The translations under genes were made by a program, and so were the position numbers. The notes under the pieces were generated by a model that searched no databases, was not told where the DNA came from, and saw only the letters and a list, made by a program, of their open reading frames with translations. A stretch of 64,000 nt of DNA. Source: Thermodesulfobacterium sp. TA1 (GTDB lineage: Bacteria; Desulfobacterota; Thermodesulfobacteria; Thermodesulfobacteriales; Thermodesulfobacteriaceae). The DNA lies in the NCBI RefSeq assembly GCF_008630935.1, contig NZ_CP043908.1, positions 558,001-622,000 on the forward strand, written 5' to 3'. Below are positions 1 to 6,175 of this stretch, in pieces (within the stretch, counting starts at the first letter, position 1; the number at the start of each line of letters is the position of its first letter).

Positions 1-622
1 CATAAAAGTTTATTTCTTTCCTACCAATTAATTCGTTATAAGTGTTCAATAAATTATTATTATTCTGCATAATGTTTAAAATCTCTTGTTGAAGCTCTCC
101 AATATGTTCATAATTTTCTACATAATTTTTTATTTGAAAGTTAAAAAGTTCCAATACTTTTAAACTTTTTAATTTATCTATCATTTCTTTATATTTTTTT
201 TCATTTTGAATCCAATAGTGATGTGGATAAAAAACACAGAGTATTTCTGTAGTTACAGCCTTATATTTTTTATCTTTTAGTTTAAGTACAATTCCCTTAA
301 TTTCACCATCTGAAAGTCTTCTATTTTCTTTTTCTGCTTTATTCACCCTTTCTACTATATTATTCAGCCATTGTACTAATTTGTTATTAAGTTCGTTATT
401 AAGCTTTAAATATTGAGGAGTAGTATAAAGTCTCTTTTTATTAAAAATTTCTTTTATATTTCCTTTTATAAGTTGATTCATTTTAATTTTTTCTAAAATA
501 TCTTTAAAAAATTTTAAATTGCTTTCTCTTTCCTCTAAATATTCTTTGTTTTCATTTAAAAAGCCAGCATAAATGTTTAACAAAGCCTCAAGTCTTGGCT
601 TGTTAATGAGAAACTTATCCAT
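1..622 (-). CDS. partial protein, probable ATPase partner of the McrC-like nuclease (N-terminal 207 residues only)
   Basis: An open frame runs from an ATG at 622, with a strong GGGGGTGAT ribosome-binding site just upstream, off the left edge without a stop. It begins MDKFLINKPRLEALLNIYAG. The visible part is mostly charged and helical. A segment near residues 130-150 (TEILCVFYPHHYWIQNEKKY) resembles the helical module found before the AAA+ domain in McrB-like proteins, but no Walker motif lies within the visible part. It starts 12 bp after the stop of the DUF2357 nuclease, so the two genes are probably co-transcribed. I infer a McrB-type AAA+/GTPase partner; this rests on neighbourhood and a weak resemblance. 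The remainder lies outside the window. Confidence 0.6.
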   Translation of the reverse strand, partial: MDKFLINKPRLEALLNIYAGFLNENKEYLEERESNLKFFKDILEKIKMNQLIKGNIKEIFNKKRLYTTPQYLKLNNELNNKLVQWLNNIVERVNKAEKENRRLSDGEIKGIVLKLKDKKYKAVTTEILCVFYPHHYWIQNEKKYKEMIDKLKSLKVLELFNFQIKNYVENYEHIGELQQEILNIMQNNNNLLNTYNELIGRKEINFY

Positions 623-634
623 CTTATCACCCCC

Positions 635-2326
635 TTATTTACTCTTGTTTTTATCTTTATTTTCTGGCACCATAGCTATGGCACCAATACCCTGTTTATT
701 TAAAATTGATTCTAAATCAAACTTATTTTTTTCTTTAGTATTATTAGCATCATAAAACACATTTTCACTTCCTGGATACAACACTAATGCTAATTCACAT
801 CCCAATGCATCCCTATAAGTGTGCATCTTAAAAAGGTCTTGAATTTTTACCAACTTTTCTAAATCTCCTATTTTAAAGGCTTCTTCTTCAAGTTCGTTAT
901 CTATCTCCTCTTCTCTCACTAAGTCAAACCTAAACTTGGCATCAAAAACAGCTTTTATCTCCCTTTTGTTTTTAATAAGTGTAAAATCAGGGCGCAAATT
1001 AATCGAATAACTTTCTTCTCCTCTTTTAAAAGTTTTGTTATATACAAGTTCATAACTATCTCCTAAATCTGCTTTAATCTCTGATGCAAGTCCACCTTCT
1101 TGAGCTTCAAATATTTGAAATTTAAGCTCTGATAAGTCTTTACCTAAGGCTTTTGCCAATCTTTTGGCAAGCTCAAAAAAGCACCAATACTCATAGAGTT
1201 TATCTATCCTTCTGTTGTCTATAGCATCTTTTAGCTCATTAAACAAGGGTAATCTTGAAATATTCAAAAGTCGATAAATACTCAAACATTCGCGATATCC
1301 GTCTCTTTTCAACAAAACTTGAGAAGAGTAAGGCAAAAAAGTCACATTACCTACATCTCCAAAAAGCGAACCACTCCTAAAATAACGAACATAGTTTTCT
1401 AATTCTTCTAATTTTGATTGACAGGATTTAGCTTTTTCCCAAAAGTTACGCTTTTTAAATTCTTCACACCAATAGAGAATGATGTCCATAAAACTTTTAA
1501 TAAAACGATTTTCTAGATTATCAAGGGTTTCTATAACATGACGCTCAAAAACTCTCTCTGGGAGATATCCCTTTAGCCTATTTGCTAAGAATTTTAAAAT
1601 ACTTCTTGAAGAAACTTTACGCAAATATTCTGGATGATGAAACATCATAATAATAGTGTCTTCATCAACACTTTTTACTTCATTAGGTAATACCCATCTT
1701 TCATGAGTAATTAAGCTTCTATAAGGATTTTGTGAAATTGTTTGTAAGGCTTGAATAATATCGTCTGCTTTTTGGGTTAAAAGATGAAGAACAAAAATAG
1801 GTGATTGAATTTGAGTATGTTCTTCAGTTGGAAATTCAGTTGGTGATCCTAAATAAAATGGAGCTGAAATGATATACTCTATTATTTCGTCAATTAAGTT
1901 TTTTAAAAATTTTGGATAAAAAAGAGGATCTTCTTCATTATTAATTGGGGTTTTACTTGAAATAATCTCTATTGGATCCGTCTTAATTTCTTGACCATTT
2001 TTAAATTTTACTTTTATAAAACTTTTTCCAAGATAATTTCTAAAGGTAAAACTCCAGCAACCTTTAGGTCTTTGTTCAGCATTTTCTTCTCCAAAATAAA
2101 CCTTTTCAATTTCAATTTTTTCTATATCATCTTTTACATATACCCAAATTTCTTTCCATTCTTGAACTATAACATTAGCTATATCAAAATTAAGTTCAGA
2201 ACATTTTTGTTTTACACTTTCATTCGTAATTTCTATATTTTCCCCTTCTAATATTATTTTAAAATCATCTTTTTCCCAACAAATTTTTTTTCGTTTATCG
2301 TTAATGTCTGTGTATTCTTTCCACAT
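635..2326 (-). CDS. McrC-like restriction endonuclease subunit (DUF2357 / PD-(D/E)XK family)
   Basis: This 563-residue protein has the organisation of McrC-like DUF2357 proteins. There is an N-terminal beta-rich part (about 1-130), a long helical middle containing a conserved-looking YEYW segment near 378-381, and a C-terminal PD-(D/E)XK nuclease core. In that core RPD (445-447) followed by DAK (462-464) gives the catalytic Asp...Asp-x-Lys arrangement, and MHTYRDAL (501-508) follows as in relatives. Such proteins cut DNA together with an NTP-driven McrB-like translocase, often in modification-dependent restriction. Here the nuclease gene comes first and the putative ATPase partner second, the reverse of mcrB-mcrC order. 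The start has a GGAGAG ribosome-binding site. Codon content is very AT-rich, consistent with an accessory defence module. The family call is firm; target specificity is unknown. Confidence 0.8.
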   Translation of the reverse strand: MWKEYTDINDKRKKICWEKDDFKIILEGENIEITNESVKQKCSELNFDIANVIVQEWKEIWVYVKDDIEKIEIEKVYFGEENAEQRPKGCWSFTFRNYLGKSFIKVKFKNGQEIKTDPIEIISSKTPINNEEDPLFYPKFLKNLIDEIIEYIISAPFYLGSPTEFPTEEHTQIQSPIFVLHLLTQKADDIIQALQTISQNPYRSLITHERWVLPNEVKSVDEDTIIMMFHHPEYLRKVSSRSILKFLANRLKGYLPERVFERHVIETLDNLENRFIKSFMDIILYWCEEFKKRNFWEKAKSCQSKLEELENYVRYFRSGSLFGDVGNVTFLPYSSQVLLKRDGYRECLSIYRLLNISRLPLFNELKDAIDNRRIDKLYEYWCFFELAKRLAKALGKDLSELKFQIFEAQEGGLASEIKADLGDSYELVYNKTFKRGEESYSINLRPDFTLIKNKREIKAVFDAKFRFDLVREEEIDNELEEEAFKIGDLEKLVKIQDLFKMHTYRDALGCELALVLYPGSENVFYDANNTKEKNKFDLESILNKQGIGAIAMVPENKDKNKSK

Positions 2327-2550
2327 ACTTTGCTCTCCTTTTTATCTCATATCCAAGGCAATCTAATGTAATGTAAGTATTTACCACAATAATCTCTATA
2401 TTTTTCTCTTTTCTATAATTGCACCTATTGGAAGACATTTCCCGTTTTTTTATTTTCCACACGATAACCATATATACATATTAAATCTTTCCTAAAATTC
2501 ACAAGTAACACAACATATTAGTATTTGGATAACTTTCCCCTTTGCTATTT

Positions 2551-2802
2551 TCAAAAACCTGCTATTCTTTCAACTAAATTTGCTATCTTATGGGCTTTTT
2601 CTTGATTTATACCTAAATAGACCACTAAAAAACACTCTACAATCTCATGAATTAGTGTCTTAAGTTTTTCCTTTTTTGGAATTCTGCTATAAACATATAT
2701 TTTCTTATCCCAAGTCCATACCCCTAATTCTTCTTCAAGATTAAAAACTTCTCCTGTTACTTTATCAACAACCGTCTTATCTTCAGTAAAATAAATCTGC
2801 AT
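2551..2802 (-). CDS. small HExxE protein of unknown function (metallopeptidase-like motif)
   Basis: This 83-residue protein has an extended beta-strand N-terminus, a LIHEIVECFLV helix carrying H52-E53-x-x-E56, and a second helix containing AHKIANLVE (70-78). HE-I-V-E followed by a later AHxxA segment is reminiscent of minimal gluzincin-like or ImmA-like folds seen in mobile elements, but the canonical HExxH is not complete, so peptidase activity cannot be assumed. It is the last gene of a four-gene operon, only 5 bp after the cysteine-rich gene. I do not recognise the family with certainty; a metal-binding role is a guess from the motif. Confidence 0.65.
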   Translation of the reverse strand: MQIYFTEDKTVVDKVTGEVFNLEEELGVWTWDKKIYVYSRIPKKEKLKTLIHEIVECFLVVYLGINQEKAHKIANLVERIAGF

Positions 2803-2807
2803 AAAAT

Positions 2808-3011
2808 CTACCTCTCAAGCACGATCCATTTCACATATTTAGTGCAACGGTCCTTGTATTTCACCTCCTTACCATAAAAACTGCCTCTTCTGTTAGAACA
2901 TATGCCCCATTCTTCGCTTTCAACGTAAGAACTTCTGGCTTGCCTCATTGCACCCCAATACTCACAAGTAGCACAATATTTAGAACTGGATGAAGTTTTG
3001 TAGAGCTTCAT
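2808..3011 (-). CDS. small cysteine-motif protein of unknown function
   Basis: This 67-residue protein has C13-x-x-C16 followed by EYWG, then C38 (EWGICSN) and C56 (DRCTKYVKW). This four-cysteine plus Tyr/Trp pattern is typical of short zinc-ribbon-like hypothetical proteins found on plasmids and in accessory regions. Its ATG overlaps the stop codon of the preceding 367-residue gene (4-bp overlap), indicating translational coupling. Zinc binding is an inference from cysteine spacing and no catalytic role is visible. Its fixed place between the large unknown protein and the HExxE protein suggests it is part of the same functional unit. Confidence 0.7.
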   Translation of the reverse strand: MKLYKTSSSSKYCATCEYWGAMRQARSSYVESEEWGICSNRRGSFYGKEVKYKDRCTKYVKWIVLER

Positions 3012-4111
3012 CTTTTACCCCCTTTGCTTGGTTTGGTCTTGGCTCTTATTTGCCTTTTGCTAAGCTCATCCTCTAAAAGTTCAATGAGAAGTTTCTCAAC
3101 CTCGTTTGGTTCAACCCTTTTCTTTACAAATTCATAAGCTTCGTAGGATGCCTTCTCAGCACCATACCTTCCGATTATGTCCAAATAAAAGAGATACATC
3201 ACCCTGCAGTAAGGATTTTTAGGACTTGGATTTTTTAAGCAATAGACGTTGATATTTTCAAGCCACATACTATCATAAATCTTAGCTAACTCTTCGTTAT
3301 CAAAGAGTATTCTATCTGCTATCAAAGAGGCTAAGACGTTTAAAAACTCTATAAGCTCCCTCTTGGAGAAAGTCTCAAGGGTAAGCCCTTTAGTTTTTAA
3401 ATAATCCTTTGCCATCTCTAAGGTTGGTTTAGCATCAGCTTGGTTGGCAAATAATTCTTCGATTGCCTGAATGATGGGGTCAAGGGGATACTCTTCCTCT
3501 TCGCACTCACATTGCGGTAGCTCTACTGTTGGCTCATCCTTACATCTACGCTCAAGATATTCCCAAACAGACATCTTTTCTATTTCTTTATCTTGAACTA
3601 CCTCTTGCTCTTCGGCTGATTTCTGATCTTCATCAATGTTGATAATATCTTTAACTTTAAGTGCTACCATCTCGGTTTCAGGGTCAAGATTCAGTCTCCT
3701 CAGTTCATTTAAAATAAGAATGTAGTTATAATCATAGGGATTGAAATAGTAGTAAAAATCATGCATTAAATGATATGCCGAATCAATATCTTTCAGTTTA
3801 GCAAACATCCTAAGTATTTCTAAAAATTCTCGTTCAAGCTTTTTTCTTTTATCTAAAACAGGTTCAGCTTCAAATCTTTCTAAAATCTCGTTTGCACATT
3901 TAATAAGCTGATTACAAATCTCTCTGTCTATGGCTCTCCTTTCCTTTTTATCAAGTTCTCTGGTATATCTGTAAATATTTACCCCTTTATTTCTTAAAAG
4001 ACTATCTAATCCGGTAAGACATATATAAGGATTCCCTAAAGCAATAGCCTCATCGGTTAGTTCTTTAGCAATCTGTCTTTGGGCTTCAAGGTCAATCTTA
4101 TTCATGCTCAA
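3008..4111 (-). CDS. uncharacterised helical protein, partner of the AAA+ ATPase
   Basis: I do not recognise this 367-residue protein. Secondary structure looks almost entirely alpha-helical. There is no signal peptide or membrane segment. An acidic, cysteine-containing linker near residues 160-205 includes QCECEEEEYPLD. The C-terminus is basic (KTKPSKGGKR). The start overlaps the 3' end of the AAA+ ATPase gene by 14 bp, and its own stop overlaps the next gene by 4 bp, so it is co-translated with both. It could be an adaptor or substrate-recognition subunit for the ATPase; this is inference from gene order only. A tetratricopeptide-like repeat protein is an alternative, but I see no clear repeat period. 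Confidence 0.75.
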   Translation of the reverse strand: MSMNKIDLEAQRQIAKELTDEAIALGNPYICLTGLDSLLRNKGVNIYRYTRELDKKERRAIDREICNQLIKCANEILERFEAEPVLDKRKKLEREFLEILRMFAKLKDIDSAYHLMHDFYYYFNPYDYNYILILNELRRLNLDPETEMVALKVKDIINIDEDQKSAEEQEVVQDKEIEKMSVWEYLERRCKDEPTVELPQCECEEEEYPLDPIIQAIEELFANQADAKPTLEMAKDYLKTKGLTLETFSKRELIEFLNVLASLIADRILFDNEELAKIYDSMWLENINVYCLKNPSPKNPYCRVMYLFYLDIIGRYGAEKASYEAYEFVKKRVEPNEVEKLLIELLEDELSKRQIRAKTKPSKGGKR

Positions 4112-5378
4112 AACCCCCTACAAATCCCAATTTTTCTTCTTGTTTAACCTCAAACTTAAAAGATTTGTGAAGCTTATCTATCAAGGCTAATACTGTGTGA
4201 GGGTCGTATTTGGTTTCGTTATACCGTTGTTTAAGTAAATGTTTAACTAAGGTTACAAGAAAGGCTCCAGTTACTTTAAGGATGGCTAACTTCTTTCTTA
4301 TCTTTTCTTCTTTAAAGACTTCGCTTAAGCGTTCATCTTTTGATTCTCTTAAAACTAGAGAAGGGTAAAAGTCTGGATCAAGTTCTTTAAATTCAATGAT
4401 AAGGTCAAACCTTCCCGGTCTTCTTAAGGCTATATCAACAAGATGTCTATCGTTTGTGGTAGCTATAAGGTAATGATCATCCCTTTTAACAAAGCCATCT
4501 AAAGCCTGAAGAGCACTTGATAATTCTTTTGGGTTAAACAATTTATCCCTCGTTCCAACTAAAAGGTCAATGTCATCTATGCAGAGTAAAACCGGGCTAA
4601 ATATTTCTGCGTATTCAAAGATTATATTTAAAGGTATTTTGCATCCTGCGTCCACCTCAATTACGGTAATTCCATCTGATTCTGATTTTAAACACTCAGC
4701 TATTATAGCCTTTACTGTATCAGTTTTTCCTGTCCCTGGTTCCCCAACAAAAAGGTATCTAAGCCCGTAGTTTTTCCTCTTTACTGCCTCAATGAAATCC
4801 TCAAGATCTGATTTGTCTTTTAAATAAATATCATTAAGAGTAATTGTGGGAGAAGGTAAAACTTTAAATTTTACTCTTTCAATATTTTCTCCAACAAGAG
4901 ATAATCTTAGGAATTTACCATAATATCCTGAATTTCTTATAGCAAGCTTTGTTAATAAATTTGTTAGTTCAATAGAGTACAACTCCTCTGGATCCTCACC
5001 TACAACAAAAATACTATAAAGGTTACCAAACCTATCTGGAATGATGGGAAGTGAAAGGAAATATCTTTTATCGTTATATCTAACGATAGCAAGAAGAGCA
5101 TTTTCAAAGGAAGCATAATTCTCAAGAGGATCAATTCCTACAATAGTAGGAAAAGTAAGGATCCCAGGAGGAATAAAGGAAAAAACATCTTCTACTTTAA
5201 AGGGAAGTTCAGAAGGTGGAGGGACGACTTTATCTCCATTATAGAGCTTGAGAAGATAGGATTTTATCGTCTGAAAGATTTCGTAATCAAGAACTCTGGT
5301 ATAAGCTGAAACACCAAGCTTATTAGTTATTCCCTCTATCTTTTCTTTTAAATTATCTCTCCTTTTTGGTGGAAGCAT
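4098..5378 (-). CDS. AAA+ ATPase of unknown system (Cdc48/FtsH-like ATPase core)
   Basis: This 426-residue protein has an uncharacterised N-terminal region (about 1-200) and one AAA+ core. Visible motifs are Walker A GEPGTGKT (212-219), Walker B LLCIDDID (264-271), a sensor-1 ATTND (306-310) and an arginine-finger segment RRPGRFD (319-325). The RRPGRFD element is typical of classical AAA proteins such as Cdc48, FtsH and proteasomal ATPases, rather than McrB or ORC-like ATPases. No membrane helix or protease domain is present. A strong AAGGAGGT site precedes the ATG. It heads a four-gene operon. Role unknown: a remodelling ATPase working with the three downstream proteins, possibly in a defence or mobile-element module. 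Confidence 0.85.
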   Translation of the reverse strand: MLPPKRRDNLKEKIEGITNKLGVSAYTRVLDYEIFQTIKSYLLKLYNGDKVVPPPSELPFKVEDVFSFIPPGILTFPTIVGIDPLENYASFENALLAIVRYNDKRYFLSLPIIPDRFGNLYSIFVVGEDPEELYSIELTNLLTKLAIRNSGYYGKFLRLSLVGENIERVKFKVLPSPTITLNDIYLKDKSDLEDFIEAVKRKNYGLRYLFVGEPGTGKTDTVKAIIAECLKSESDGITVIEVDAGCKIPLNIIFEYAEIFSPVLLCIDDIDLLVGTRDKLFNPKELSSALQALDGFVKRDDHYLIATTNDRHLVDIALRRPGRFDLIIEFKELDPDFYPSLVLRESKDERLSEVFKEEKIRKKLAILKVTGAFLVTLVKHLLKQRYNETKYDPHTVLALIDKLHKSFKFEVKQEEKLGFVGGFEHE

Positions 5379-5506
5379 AGGTTACCTCCTTATTTAGAAG
5401 GGTTATTTTAAGGATAATGGTAATTAAAGTAAAAAGAATAAGTATTAGCCGAGAAAAAAGAATAAAACTTAATTTAAGTGGGGAGAAAATCCCTTTTCTT
5501 CGATCC

Positions 5507-5531
5507 CTGGATTTTCCATTGTTAAATCCAG
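5507..5531 (-). other. hairpin in the leader of the AAA operon
   Basis: The 8-bp arms CTGGATTT (5507-5514) and AAATCCAG (5524-5531) are perfectly complementary around a 9-nt loop. No T-run follows, so it is not an intrinsic terminator. It sits inside a roughly 170-nt untranslated leader between the predicted promoter (5559-5586) and the ATPase start codon (5378). It may be a regulatory or RNA-stability element; function is unknown. Confidence 0.4.
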
Positions 5532-5558
5532 AATGTGTTTGATATTTGATTAATTTAA

Positions 5559-5586
5559 TGTATAGATAAAACAATAATTTTGTCAA
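5559..5586 (-). promoter_or_regulatory. sigma-70-type promoter of the AAA operon
   Basis: Reading the minus strand there is a consensus -35 TTGACA (5586-5581), a 16-bp spacer and a -10 TATACA (5564-5559). Transcription would begin near 5552 and run through the long AT-rich leader into the ATPase gene. No other consensus promoter is evident closer to the gene. Confidence 0.6.
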
Positions 5587-5652
5587 GTTCAAAAATAAAG
5601 AAATTTCTAATAATTTAAAGAAAATTTCGCTAAATCTTAGGATTATTTTAAC

Positions 5653-6049
5653 ATAGTGTCCCTTTTATTGTGTAAAAATTTTTCCGGGAAAGGCATGGTA
5701 GTTCCCCAATTCAATTTCATTAAACCCTCTTAACTTCCTTGAGTTTAACCTCTCATTCAGTTCTTTCAAGATCAAGTATAATAATCTTTCAGGAAGTAGG
5801 AAGACACGAAAAGTAAATCTCTGGTATAAAAACCGTTTGCCTATTATTTTTGCTTTTCAAGATAGATACTTGTTAAATTCCTGATGAGACAAGTTTAATG
5901 TCTCTTCTAAGGAATGAAAAAGTAAGTTTAGCTTTTGTTGTTTCACGGTAGCTTCCCTTCCTTTTTTAGTAATCTTTACTTGTTCTCTTGAGGAAGCTAC
6001 CAATCCTCCTATCATTTTTCAAGTCTTTACACAATTAATGAGACACTAT
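5653..6049. mobile_element. 397-bp element with 24-bp imperfect terminal inverted repeats (MITE-like or decayed IS)
   Basis: The left end 5653-5676 begins ATAGTGTCCC and the right end 6026-6049 closes with the inverted copy; the two 24-mers match at 21 of 24 positions. Between them there is no intact transposase. A minus-strand frame beginning near the right end (MIGGLVASSREQVKITKKG) breaks after about 50 codons. Another internal inverted repeat (GGTAGCTTCC at 5947-5956, GGAAGCTACC at 5992-6001) lies 35 bp apart. No convincing target-site duplication is visible in the immediate flanks. This is best read as an internally deleted insertion sequence or a MITE mobilised in trans. It lies immediately upstream of the TonB-receptor promoter. 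The whole 5379-6137 gap is explained by the AAA leader, this element and that promoter. Confidence 0.6.
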
Positions 6050-6077
6050 TTGCTTTTTGAAATTAAATACTACTATA

Positions 6078-6105
6078 TTGACAATTTTAAAATTTAAATT
6101 ATAAA
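6078..6105 (+). promoter_or_regulatory. promoter of the TonB receptor/ABC uptake operon with a palindromic spacer
   Basis: A consensus -35 TTGACA (6078-6083) is separated by 16 bp from -10 TATAAA (6100-6105). Between them lies a perfect 12-bp palindrome AATTTTAAAATT (6083-6094), suitably placed for a repressor such as a Fur-type regulator, though it is not a recognisable Fur box. An AAAGGAGG site follows at 6126-6133. Confidence 0.55.
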
Positions 6106-6137
6106 AAATTTATTTAGATTTTATAAAGGAGGTATTT

Positions 6138-6175
6138 ATGAGGATAAAGTATTTTTTTGTTATACAATATCAAGT
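6138..6175 (+). other. frameshifted signal-peptide start of the TonB receptor (T7 homopolymer)
   Basis: The only ATG with a good ribosome-binding site (AAAGGAGG, then 4 bp) is at 6138, but its frame ends at a TAA at 6183. If the seven-T run at 6152-6158 contained eight Ts, the ATG would join the receptor frame and encode MRIKYFFCYTISSLVLSLFV, a normal signal peptide. The receptor frame itself offers only a TTG at 6176 without a ribosome-binding site. Either the run is a phase-variable or slippage site, or it is a one-base sequence or assembly error, or the gene is broken. Confidence 0.7.

Noticed and set aside
5470-5522. Possible 16-codon leader peptide MENPGIEEKGFSPHLN before the AAA operon
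   Set aside because: No ribosome-binding site and no regulatory codon run; the ATG falls in the hairpin loop by chance.
5353-5592. 79-codon frame upstream of the AAA ATPase
   Set aside because: It lies in the leader and beyond the predicted promoter, has no ribosome-binding site, overlaps the ATPase start and shows no family pattern.
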